A stretch of 64,000 nucleotides of DNA from Hyparrhenia diplandra (taxonomy: Eukaryota > Streptophyta > Magnoliopsida > Poales > Poaceae), in NCBI GenBank assembly GCA_015847255.1, contig JADLZK010004668.1, positions 310,001 to 374,000 of the forward strand, given 5' to 3'. How positions within the stretch are numbered: position 1 is the stretch's first letter; the number at the start of each line of letters is the position of its first letter. Below are positions 24,771 through 35,550 of this stretch, piece after piece. The notes beneath the pieces are model-generated. The model did not search any database. It was not told the DNA's origin and was given only the letters and a program-made list of their open reading frames with translations. The position numbers and the translations under genes are program-made.

Positions 24771-26074
24771 TGCTGCACAAGGACTATATTTCCGCCAGCA
24801 GTCTGAGGAAATGCAGGGCCACCCTGTATTGATGTTATTCTACAGCGAGACTGGGACAGATAATCAGCAATAGAAATGTCATAATGATAGTTTGACAGCC
24901 AAGCAATGGTGGGGATGGGCTGGATGGACCAAGCTAGGGAAGAGGAAAAAAAACTTGCTGTCGCCCTTTTAGGAACGCTCACATGACATGAAGAGTTCAC
25001 ATAAATGATTCTTTTTTGACATTTTTTTTTTTATCCCCGTAGGGGTATATATATTTGTAGCTGAAGGCCTTCAGCAAATCATTGTTGTATACTTGTGTAT
25101 TATTACTTAACAGCGCGTGTAGTGATTAGCATTGCACACTCCCTGATTGTACAATGGGTATATTGAATATTTATACTGCTGGAAAAAAAGGGCCTTGTGA
25201 TGATCAGATGTTTAATTTGTCTGTTGACAGTCTTGTTTGGTGTAACGTTTGTCAGTATTTGTCATGGTACTACAGATGAAATTTGTTCTTTGTACTGCAA
25301 AGCTATAATTGAATGTATAGTTTGTTTTGCTCAGGGCTAATCAGCTTATGCATAGTTTGTTTCTTTGTAGTCTTTTTGTGAGCCGAGTACCCCTGGAGTG
25401 CCCTGCGTTTTAGGCCTAGTATACTGGTTCACAGTTACTGTACATATATTCCAATCATCACACTACTAAAGAACTCGATTAGCATACACTGGAACGGCAC
25501 GAAGGCTATGACACCATCCTTCTCTTTCTGTTTGGTTGTCAATGCTTGCTCCCGGTGCTACATCTAGACAGTTTACAGTGCACATAGAAGATTCAGACAA
25601 ACATGTACGGCCGCTGTAGGCAAACACTTTTATGTTCAGTTGTTCACATGACCTGCAGCAGCCTGTTGCTGATCTTAAGTTGGCAACAGTAGTGTGATCA
25701 TGAACATTGATGGACGCACATTAGCCGGTGATGCGTCTGTTGCTAGTTGCTAGTGGCTTCTCTTGTTGCATCATCTCCAGAATCTCGTGGTGACAGCGAC
25801 GCAAGAGCCATGAGCAGAATGGAATCGCACTCCAAAACACACATATTCAAATCAAGAGGAATGGCTTTGACTCTCAGCTCCTGTAGTAACCCTTGATTTT
25901 ACAATTAGGAGGGCATCACTTCACTTGCCATCTGCATTACCTCCGGTAGTTTGATCCTCCCGGGATGAAGGACATGGAGAACTAGCTCACTGCAAATCAG
26001 TCTGCTGCTGCACCAATGAAAAGCACAACTACATAGTTGTCACACTAGAAGGGGCTTCTCTCCCACTAATATTA
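24771..26074. other. PECT1 3' UTR and flank; fragment resembling an exon near 25.78 kb
   Basis: The first several hundred bases are probably PECT1 3' UTR. On the minus strand at about 25725-25790 the sequence reads HEILEMMQQEKPLA. This resembles EVEILEMMEEEELLA in the small gene at 30.9-31.9 kb, so it may be a decayed copy of that exon. Nothing else is recognised. Confidence 0.4.
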
Positions 26075-26075
26075 A

Positions 26076-26110
26076 CTAGTCTATAGCGCGCGCGTTCGCG
26101 CGCGAGATCT
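26076..26110 (-). mobile_element. Helitron-like 3' terminus
   Basis: On the minus strand the sequence ends with a GC-rich palindrome (cgcgcgcgttcgcgcgcg, 26087-26104), then a short spacer and CTAG, followed by T. This is the 3' architecture of Helitrons: hairpin, about 10 nt, CTRR, T. If real, the element extends rightwards. No convincing 5' TC end was found, so the extent is unknown. Confidence 0.45.
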
Positions 26111-26285
26111 GGCCGCCCGCAAACACCAAGAACTCCGATAAATGTCTAACACAACAATGCACGGTGTTTATATTAGTGATATAAGTATGGTCGCCATCGC
26201 GTATTTGAGCGCATATAGAAACAAGGTCTTCGTGTAACGGACCCTGATTACGTTAGCGCGGATGGTAATATCATGTACCAGCAGC

Positions 26286-26379
26286 GCGCCAGCAAAACTC
26301 TACAGCCCGATGGAAACAGAAACAGGCAGATTGCGCCAGCAAAACTCTACAGCCCGATGGAAACAGAAACAGGCAGATT
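26286..26379 (+). repeat. Perfect tandem duplication, 47 bp x 2
   Basis: A 47-bp unit beginning gcgccagcaaaactctac occurs twice head to tail (26286-26332 and 26333-26379) without mismatches. It is non-coding. It is either recent slippage or an assembly artefact. Confidence 0.9.
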
Positions 26380-28992
26380 GCACGGAATCAGCAAGACCTA
26401 ATGAGTGTCTCGATCTCCACAATAAGTCTGATTTCCTGAACCGGATATGCTCAACGGTCAATAGAAGCTATGGCCGTAGGGTTGCCGTCGCGCCGTAGCA
26501 ACACCGCTACCTGCGCGACACCGCTACCTGAGGCCATACTTTCAGTTCTTCTAAATCGAAAGTGTAAGAATCATTAAACTACAAAGTCTTTCCTGCCTCT
26601 ACAACAATAAATGCCCCATGCATGGAACATCAGCTCGTCGGTCGCTGGTGCGTAGACAACGACGGCTCCAAAAGCAGGCAGAAGTCTTATCTGGACGCAA
26701 AAAGGCAGCGACTTCGTCCAGCCAAAAGATTTGCAGTGGTCAAGATATCTGCAGAGGTTTAGTTTTGTTAAACAGACGCAAAGTGTAGGCCACCGGTCTG
26801 CGTAGGAAGATGTAGGGTGGAACAATCCCCACCTTATCTAGCCACTTTTGGGAAGCAGAGCAGAACCTCGACGTGCCCTCTTGTTGTGCAGCTTTAGCCT
26901 TGATAGAGCTACTGCTACAGTTAAGAACAACAACCAAATAGACGTTAGCACAGAGTATGTGATCAGGTGGACAGTACATGCAATGCACGCTGTAGCTTTT
27001 GTGTGGGTAGAGTTAACTAAGCAATTGTAAGAAGAAAGTAGGCAATCAGAGGGATGGTCCTTGCAACGCACCTCTCAGCATTGGTGTGGCCAGAATCATC
27101 GATCAGGGACTCAGCACCCGGCCCTACGGTCTCCAAAGCATCTTCTAGGAGAGCATCCTATGACAGAAAGCAGGATATGTCGGGTAAGTAGGCACAGTGA
27201 TAGGATAAGCTTATAATCTTGTTCACAGAGCTGTCAAACTACAGATGTTGATGAGGTGGTCTAATTCTCTCACTAATCTCATATTAGCCTGCACATGCAA
27301 GAAATAGTTACAAAAATTGTGCAGATGGGTAGATGGACAAATACATTGAATTACCAAACCAATCATGTATTTCTAGATGTTCCCAAATAATACTTACAAA
27401 GATTGAAGATACATAGATCTGCAGCAAGCTGAAACAGAGGCCCATTATAGCCACCAATGGATCTCTACTGAATGAAGTCGGTGCTAGCTGAAGTAAATCT
27501 ATACTCCAAGGTGGTCTAATTCTCTCACTAATGCAGAATGTATTCCAGGAACAGTAACAGCAACACTGGCTAGGTATTTGGATGGGGAAATGTTAAAAAA
27601 GAAAAGGACCCAAAATGGTTAACATGTTTCTAGCTAGAATGTGCTTATTTCACTACATGACAAAGCTAATCTTAGATTATTTAGTGAAGAAATAATAGAA
27701 AACTGCAAACTAATCTTTTTACGGCAGCCGCTACATAATCAGATTTCTGTGTAGAATTACCTCCATATAACCAAATCGCTGCCATAAAATCTGCTAGGCT
27801 GAATAAGCCTCCATGCTCTATCCCTTTAATTTTAACATTAACAACAGCCACCATCACATATCAGTTTAGAACATTGTGTGCGATGCATAGCAATTGTGGT
27901 GAGAATTAAAATTCATTGAGAGTTAGCTCAAAGGAAAAAAAAAGGGAAAAGCACACACATAAGTATCTTGCTGACTTGTATGCTTCATATGTTTGGTACA
28001 TGAACAGAATAGGAAAGCGATGTTCAGTTAAGAGAACAGTCAGTCCATTATAAAACAATGATTGAAAAAACACAATGCCGAGCAAAGATGTACCAGATTT
28101 TTGTAGGCATGAAAAACTAACAGGTACTCGAAAAGCATTGTTCAGAAAAGCATCCTATCAATAGTGCAGTACGCCCAAGCAAACTATGATGATGTATGTA
28201 ATACCAGATTATTTTTTTACTACTAACCTAGAGAGCGGCCCCCAGAAAAACTATAGTTAATGTTAAGGGAACTACTATAGTTAATGTTAACAACTTATAC
28301 TACTTAAAATTTCTTTCCATCCATATATCACACATTTCAGCCATTAAGATGATGTATGTAATACCAAATTATTTTTACTAATAACCTAGATCGGTCCGTG
28401 TAACAGCCGTGTACTCATAATCCACACCTTCATCACAGAGAACTGGGAACAATTAGTTCACAGAAAAAGTAATGATTAAATCAAATGACCAGCAATCTTG
28501 CATGCTTCAACTTGCAGTCAAAATTCAGTAGTCTAAGCATTTACAGAACTTTATTACTAATTGGATGCACACATAGTTGTTTTCTGTCCACTGATTAATT
28601 AGAACATGACCATAAATAATGCATTTCTCACGAGCTACAGTCAAAAGAAAGCTGAAGTTTAGCGCTAATCAAAATCGACTTGCTTTTATCTCATGTATAA
28701 TATAATAAGTAACAAAACATCTAGAATAAGGGTATAACAGGACCGTGGTCAGGTCCCTGGAGCCCTGAGATTCAGACAAACCCCAAAGATACTGCCTGTC
28801 TAAAACCAGGGTGGCCACTGGCCTAGTAGTTAGCCACCAATTTCCCCAAAATCTGTCAAACTGATTAACAGATCAAGAAAAGGTCACACTGTCCCCAACT
28901 CCGCATCTCCTGGGAACGAGACGCCTGTTTTGGGCAAGATTTGCTGTCATCTGTGGAGCAGGAAACCAGAGCCAGCGATTTGATCCAGATAC
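26380..28992. other. Largely non-coding, AT-rich; one orphan exon
   Basis: Apart from the exon-like segment at 27072-27157, no conserved coding sequence was seen on either strand. In particular, exons continuing the GST-zeta fragment at 28993-29074 were not found. Confidence 0.4.
27072..27157 (-). pseudogene. Orphan exon of unknown gene
   Basis: An 86-nt open segment is framed by a good acceptor (ctgtcatag|gatgct) and donor (gctgagag|gtgcgt) on the minus strand. It reads ALLEDALETVGPGAESLIDD and continues SGHTNAER. The splice context and coding-like peptide argue for a captured or leftover exon. The parent gene is not recognised and no partner exon nearby fits it. Confidence 0.4.
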
Positions 28993-29074
28993 CTTTGAGG
29001 TTGAGAGCAATCCGGACTCGGAAGGAGCAGGAACTGATCCACGCGCTGTACAGGATGGGCTTCGAAGCCGCCAT
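28993..29074 (-). pseudogene. Glutathione S-transferase zeta first-exon fragment
   Basis: From the ATG at 29074 the sequence reads MAASKPILYSAWISSCSFRV and continues RIALNLK. This is the N-terminal thioredoxin-fold start of zeta-class GST (maleylacetoacetate isomerase), including the SSC motif with the catalytic Ser and Cys. It ends at a donor (ctcaaag|gtatct), as the true first exon would. The following exons, for the GSH-binding and alpha-helical domains, are absent within several kb downstream, so this is a fragment rather than a gene. It lies on the strand of the Helitron-like terminus at 26076, which would fit exon capture. The upstream sequence is very GC-rich. Confidence 0.7.
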
Positions 29075-30893
29075 GGCTGCAACGCCTCCCCAACATGGGG
29101 TCAGACCGGCGACGCGCGTGCAGCATGGAGTCACCCATCCCCAACACCAGCAGCACCGACTCCTGGCTTCCCTCGTCGCCATCCTCGACCTGTCTCCATG
29201 ACCGCCTGCCTCGGCGGCCCCACAGTGGAGGTGGTGGAGCAGCCAGCGTCGCTGCGCCAAGGAGGGGCGCTCGCCCCAGCGCCGCCGTGTCGGGGTGGGT
29301 GGGTGCTCACACCGCCGCTCCTGGCGGCGACCGCGCCGGGGCCTCGGGCCTTCCTTGCCGGTGGACTGCAGCGCCGCCGCCGCGGAGAGAGGGAGGGAGG
29401 CAGCCGCCGCCAAGAGAGGAGTAAGAGGGAGTATGCTCGCGCTCGAGGCCTCGCGTGCTGATCCGACGGGAGGACGGATCGATCCGGCCATGGAGGCACC
29501 GGATCTTCCAAATCCGCCCCCGTGGACCTCCGCCAGCAAGGAAGACCGGGCCCCATCGGACGGGTGCCGCCGCTGACGCCGACCCTCGCTTCTTCGCCAC
29601 CACGCCACGCCTCGCACCAGCGTCCAGAGCACCGAGAGGAGGAGGGAGGGAGGGGGCGAGCTCGCCCGCATCTACTGCCGCCGGGGCGCGCCGGCGGCTG
29701 TGGCCGCCACCATGCAAGGCGCCGCGACTGGGGGCCGCCGTACCGCCTCCCCGGCGGTCGTACCACAGTGCCAAGGCGCCTGCCCTAGCCGCCACCGCGA
29801 GAGAGGAGGGAGAGGGAGGAGGCGCGGATGCGGCCCCGAGAGTGAGTGAGCTAGGGTTGGAGCGTTTATATATTGGGTGTGGAGGAAGCAGCAGCACCGT
29901 CAGATCGAGGATCCAAGGGCCAACATTTTTTGGGCTACCGTGGCCACCCTGGGCGCGGGTTGTGGCCTGGTAGTCTCATCTTTCTACATAAGAAGGTGAT
30001 AAGTTCAACACTAAGGTACATCACATATCAGCTCTCTACTTTTTTTTTTTCCCGAATTACACAACCATTACATATTTTACATTTACATGGTGGTGAAGAT
30101 AGGGCGACTTGGCAATTACTGGATTCCTTTTACACTGGCTCTTGATATGTCTACTGTAATAGTGGCCCAAACGTATCATGCCAGTGACAAAACAATTATA
30201 ATTATAAAGACCTGAAGGGAAAAAAAAAAGATTATGTAACTTGCAATCGAAAGGAAAAGGCGCCAAATAACCGAAAGTGCAAAGAAGTTGATTGAGATCA
30301 GCAACACTGGATGATTGTGCTTCTAAATAGTGTAACTGATTATAACACTGGTTTGTGAAATGGGCGATTCTGCACATACCTACCTGTTTTGCATACGTCG
30401 TGGAATGGGAGTGGAATGTACGTATTATGCAGATGCTTGGCAACACAGAACCCCATGCTCGACCTGAATCCTGATGGAAGGCAACAGGCAGCACAATCGT
30501 GGAGGGAAAGAAACCGGAAGCGAACGCAGAATTTGCTAAACAAAATTCTACTTTGATGTTTCCATGCAAAATCATGTGTTTACAGAATAACTTTAGAAGG
30601 TCCTGTTTCAGCTAAAACTACCCAAACCATTATATGCTTACTATATCAGTACCATTATATGCTTACTATATCAGTATACCTTGACAGAGAAGCTACATGT
30701 CTGAAGAACTGAAGACTACTGCAACAGCACTAATTGCAGGAAGCTACACATTACAGCAACGGCACATTCAATCCAACATGTACAGTACAGAAGTAGTTTT
30801 TTTTTAGCAGAACAGTACAGAACTAGTAGTAGCAGGTGACAAAGGCTGAATATATGGAACAGTGGGACAGCACTCGATGCATAAACAGGAGTT
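29075..30893. other. GC-rich block (29.1-29.9 kb) then non-coding sequence
   Basis: 29.1-29.9 kb is strongly GC-rich with long but mutually overlapping frames on both strands and no recognisable protein; it could be the promoter/CpG-rich leader of the GST fragment. 30.0-30.9 kb is AT-rich. It holds a perfect 25-bp tandem duplication at 30626-30650 and 30651-30675. Confidence 0.45.
30626..30675 (+). repeat. Perfect tandem duplication, 25 bp x 2
   Basis: A 25-bp unit beginning accattatatgcttac is repeated exactly once, head to tail, in non-coding DNA. Confidence 0.9.
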
Positions 30894-31878
30894 CTAGTCA
30901 TCATCAGAAGAAACCTGCAGTTTGAGATAGGATAACAGGCGTCACTTACCTTAATCTTTCACCAAACAAATTAAACCATTTCTAGTGTTTCAGTCAAATG
31001 TTTGGATGTCTCAAAAAGATAGATTTACTAACCTGAAAAGAAGTGAGGATGCTGGCCTGGTTGCGGCTGCGGCTGCGGTGGCTGGCATTCCCAGCTATCC
31101 TCCTCGATGTCCATGGCCATGGGCGCCGCCTGTTCAGCGGCCAATGGAGGTTCTGACGAAGATCTACCCCTGATTCAGTGCTCACGGTGCAGTCATGGAG
31201 GAGGACATCAGCCTGTTGGCCCTGAGCCGGCTGCAGTGGTGACGGTGAGTGTGGCATCAACATGGTTGGCTGCACCTGCACAACAACTGGTGCTGCACCG
31301 GCGTCTGCATCTGCAAGTAGTTCCTCTTCTTCCATCATCTCCAGGATCTCTACCTCATCCTGATGACAGCATGAGTGGCAAACATGAAATCGTTAAGCAA
31401 GTGATCTGAGTGTTTGAGGTGCACAGTGTTGATGGCATCATGATCCGTCGTTTGACAGCAGAACAATGAGAATTCTCAACTGAATTTCGGTATCTTTGCC
31501 ATGTGGATAACATTCCATAAGGATCCTCAAACCACATGCGAACGTGCTAAAGCGTTGTACATAGATGCAGGAACTTGGAATCCAAAGCGAAAATAAGGAG
31601 CTTGTTTAGACTGTTTCATATGATTTTTTTTTCTCAAAAACAAATCGCAAGAAACAGGTTCAATTGACCAAGGACAAGAGAAGAAAAATCACACCCCCAA
31701 ATTTTAACTGTTCCATATGACATACCTGCAGCTTGATCCTCTTGGGCTCGAGCTCAAGGAGCATGGAGAATCCATGGCTGGCCACCTCAGCATCCTTCCT
31801 CTTTATGTTGACGGCCACAAGATTAGCCATGCCACCAAGAAGTCCAAACACTATCAACTCAAAAACAACACTATCCAA
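30894..31878 (-). CDS. Small hypothetical protein gene, three exons
   Basis: I do not recognise the family. Exons with GT-AG ends can be read at 31726-31878, 31033-31359 and 30894-30914, staying in one frame for 166 codons. Exon 1 starts MDSVVFELIVFGLLGGMANL, hydrophobic enough for a short membrane segment or signal. It continues RKDAEVASHGFSMLLELEPK. Exon 2 opens EVEILEMMEEEELLADADAG and is then Pro/Gln/Val-rich. Exon 3 gives VSSDDD and a stop. The second half of exon 2 is more protein-like in another frame (PMAMDIEEDSWECQPPQPQP), so a one-base fault near 31180 is possible, giving a different C-terminus. A Met at 31830 (MANLVAV) is an alternative start. Exon 2 has a diverged partial copy near 25.78 kb. 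Confidence 0.4.
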
Positions 31879-32941
31879 TCAATCCCCTTGGTTTCAACTT
31901 TTCAACAGAAGCTCAAGCCATTCTCGTAACCTTGATTTGGGTATATAATGAGGCGCTTAAATGACCCGTCTTAAATAGCGACCGGGTACGAGTTGACCAG
32001 CAAACCCAGACGACTTGGATCTGGATTAGTGTTGGTGAATTGCAAACTTGGGGATAATTTAGTGAACAATTTTCTGATGTTGACTAGTTCGTAGTTGACT
32101 TTTTTTGGGGGGCCTTAGCCTTGCTGTTATCACTTGCCTTTGGTTGCTCATACCTTTGGTTGCTTTTATTTTATCTTTGTTCCCTGACACTGTTTGTGAT
32201 AAGGGAAAAAAACAGAAAGAGACTACTTAATTATGCTGTTGGTTGTCATATGCATGTTTTCAGTTAGATGAAGGGCTGCTAAGTACAACATAGAAAATCA
32301 CTAGTTATGGTGATGATGATTCTGCACTTGACCGTATTGTCTTGGTCACATGGCATCATTTTTATTAACAGAAAAAATAGCCTTCCACGTCAACTCAGCC
32401 AGAAAAACACTTCATTTGTCAGTCTTCACCGGTGATTTCTTACTGAAAGCTGCACAAAGGATGGCTAAAACCATGAACGCATGACCAGGATTGCATAGTA
32501 CATGTAGATGCAGTCATGTCCTTTTTACACGGCTGCACCAAGTCATACAAATTCGTCATGTCTTGAATAGTAATGATGTAAGTAATGATGTACTATGAAC
32601 AAACAAAGAAAATGCAAGGAACCACGAAAACAATTTCAATCAACTGGTATATCATAAGAGGTTCTGGGAAGAAAGTGCAACTACAAAATCATATCGTTTA
32701 TTCCATCAAACAACTACCCCCAAGATATTGTAATTCTCTATTACAGCAGTAACAGGGCTTTACTCACCCCTGGTAGGTGATAGAAATCACCACATTGACT
32801 CAACAACATGCTCAACAACAGGTAACAGATTGCCTCAACTGCCGGTTGTATAATTAGCTCAAATCTCGATTTTTTTAAAGAGCCAACCAGATCTGAATCT
32901 AACCAATGATTCTCCCCAGAAAACCGTTAAGTATCTTTGCA
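31879..32941. other. Intergenic; includes FabZ 3' UTR
   Basis: No gene seen. The right 200-300 bp are probably the 3' UTR of the minus-strand dehydratase gene. Confidence 0.4.
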
Positions 32942-35550
32942 CTACTCAGTTGCGCTGATCAGCAGGAATTCCCCTTCACAAACTAGATCACCACCAACAT
33001 AAGCTTTTCCGTCCATCTTTGCGAGTCCAAACCTCTTCTGATACTTTGTCAGTGTCATCGCATGATCAATGTATCACCAGCAATCACTGGCTTCCTGAAC
33101 CTAACTTTGTCAACCCCCGCGAAAAAAGAAGTTGTCACGAGATCCACCAACTTCAGGCTGCAGCATCACCAGACCCCCAACCTGGGCCATAGCCTGTGGA
33201 TAAAGGTACAAATAGTTTCTTATGAGAGTTACTGAATCCAGGCATGCAATCAACAAGATACAAAATACGTGTTAATGCAGGCAACTATAAGCACATCAGC
33301 TTGTTAGGATAATCTAATAGAATAGTCTGATTTTTGAAACAATAGAATAGTCTGATTCAGACTACATTACATAGTAGACAATAGCCATAATCAAATGGAG
33401 TAGCCAGAATGAAAGTTTACACTGCTGAAACTATCAACTGCTCAATGTCCATATATTAGGTAGCTATGGTTCATAGTAGTCAGTTTCAGAAAACTTGTGA
33501 GGAAATCAATTACTATCAGGCTATCAGCAGAATGACAAAGAAGAACGGATTCAAAAAGAGAGAAGGCATGCTGTTTACGGACTTATGGCAGTGTATAATG
33601 TGCATACAATATCTGAGAAAAAGAAAAACTTCCATTGAACTCGACATAAAGCACACCCATATGAAAAATGCATAACCTAAAACTATTGTTTATTTATGGA
33701 ACTTTTAATATACTGTAGAAAAAAATAAAATGGGAAAATTATGATCATGGACATCCCAACAAAATGCTTTGACACCAACTATATCAAAAATGAAGTCAAG
33801 GTGAACATAATCTCAGGATGAAATAATACAACCATCCTTCAGTGGACTGATTTTCGCTCTGGTGATTTTTTGGCCGAAGTCCGTAGGGGAAACCCCAACC
33901 CTTTTTTTTGTATTTTTTATTTCAGACCTGTTTTATTTGTTCCCACGGGGAGTCAAACCCAGGCCTGTTGGATGCTACTCAGGTGCTCTCCACTAGTAGA
34001 GGCCCTTTTGCTCCGCTCTCGTGATGTTGTAAAAATAATTTAATTATTATCAGTTATCAGTAAGATACAGAGCCAAAACATGATCAGCAACAGAGGTGAA
34101 TTGGTGCATACCTCGACCATGAGGACACCAGGCATTATGGGGCGGTCAGGAAAATGACCTGGGAAGAAGTTATCATTTATCGTAACATTCTTGATCCCCA
34201 CTGCATATTCTCCAGCCTTGTATTCAATCACTCTATCAACCAAAAGGAATGGGAACCTAACATGCATACCCACATGCATAGATATTAGATAGTTTAAACA
34301 CAATATACACCAAACAAGTGCGAAGTTATTTAAATGATAATGCATATCGATCTCTAGAGCACAACACGTCATGAAATCAATGGGATATGGTACTCAATTT
34401 CCATTTTGGATATTCAACATTTCAACACCCTTTTTGGTAGCATGTAAAACTTGTTGCAGATATGCATGAGATCCAGGGTACAGTTGCATATAGTACGACA
34501 ACAAAGATCAAATATCTGGAATCCGTAAAGAAATGCAGCTAAAGTACTATGTATCAGGGGTTGATATGGAGATGGAATTGTGGTGACTACAGCAGCCTCT
34601 ATAACTAAGACAGTAGTGAATTTGCAGCAGCCCTTGGTGGCTTGTGCCAAAATTCTACCTTGAACTTTTCAGTAAGCAATCGGCTGAAATCGCACTACAT
34701 TTCAGTTTTACATCAACTGTCCACCTTGCCTGTCATGACATTTTCTGATTGTTTCTTTACATTGATTAGAAACAAACTGACTCTGCATCAGCTCACAAAC
34801 AGACCAAAACACCAAGCTATCATCACCATTATGTAATGCTTCAACTCCAAACCTTGGATAGCCTCTCAACAGTGTACAACTAAGCTCTATGCACATGGGC
34901 ATCTAGTCCTCTACAGGACTACATTGCAGAGACAGATCTAGAGGTGTCAAACAGAAGAGTTAAAGCACTGTATGCTCATATTTGCAAAGGAATGGACCAC
35001 CTCTTCTAGTAGGTCAAGGCATGGTCAAGATTTCAATTATTTCAAGGTGGTTGCATCAGCCTATAGTTGCGTCGTGCGATTGGAGTGCAAAACATGTCTG
35101 AGCAATCCCAAGAGCAAGGAAGCAAGCGACGGGCACTCACCTGTGGGGGAGGACCTCGCGGATCTGGTTGATGTCCATGACGCTCGGGAAGGCAGGGAAC
35201 CCTGCAGCACACAAACATACACGAAGCGGCGCGAAAGCTTAGAGGAAGCCAATCGGCAGGAATGCACAGAGGAGAACGAGACGGGGGAGGGAGGGAGGCA
35301 TGAGGATGGAGAGGAAAAGGGGCCGACTTTTCTCGATGGGGACCGCCTCCGGCGCCGTCTCCACGCTGTCGCCATCCGCAGCGCGGCGAGCGGCGAGGAG
35401 GAGGCGGCGCGGCGCCGGCGCCGGTGCCGCGGCGACGGACGCGGAGAGCGCGCGCCGGGGCAGGGCCAGGTGGCGCGCGGCGGCGCGGGTCGGGAGCAGG
35501 GGCGCCGCGCGGCAGGCCGCCGCGGATCTGGGCACGGTAGCGGCCTCCAT
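32942..35550 (-). CDS. Plastid 3-hydroxyacyl-ACP dehydratase (FabZ type)
   Basis: Removes water from 3-hydroxyacyl-ACP in each round of plastid type II fatty-acid synthesis. Exons: 35328-35550, 35141-35201, 34112-34256 and 32942-33193, all GT-AG. Exon 1 encodes an Ala/Arg/Ser-rich chloroplast transit peptide starting MEAATVPRSAAACR. The hot-dog domain follows: PSVMDINQIREVLPHRFPFL, then NVTINDNFFPGHFPDRPIMP with the catalytic His in PGHFP. VEAMAQ, spanning exons 3-4, contains the catalytic Glu. Exon 4 continues GGLVMLQPEVGGSRDN and ends EGEFLLISATE. Length is about 226 codons, normal for plant FabZ with transit peptide. Exon 4 has two one-base faults, an extra base in the homopolymer at 33122-33127 and a missing base near 33060, which cancel over about 65 bp. 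A SINE occupies part of intron 3. An equivalent mitochondrial gene is the alternative, but the leader looks plastidic. Confidence 0.94.
33853..34010 (-). mobile_element. tRNA-derived SINE, Au-like, in FabZ intron 3
   Basis: On the minus strand the element reads from ggcctctactagtggagagc through acctgagtagcatcc. The pol III B-box-like ggtttgactcc is at 33949-33959. It then runs through gtgggaacaaat to a T/A-rich 3' part. The order (A-box-like, cacctgagtagca, B box, cgtgggag-type spacer) is that of the widespread grass Au SINE family. It is diverged and has no clear target duplication. Confidence 0.7.

Noticed and set aside
25725..25790. A separate gene on the minus strand
   Set aside because: Only one short ILEMM-like segment is readable, with no start, acceptor or further exon. 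It is treated as a possible remnant.
29131..29973. Long overlapping open frames on both strands in GC-rich DNA
   Set aside because: High GC removes stop codons in all frames. The peptides are Arg/Pro/Ala-rich without motifs, and only the 82-nt GST-zeta exon nearby is recognisable.
33949..33959. A functional tRNA gene on the minus strand
   Set aside because: There is a B-box-like sequence but no cloverleaf. The downstream sequence continues as the body of an Au-like SINE.
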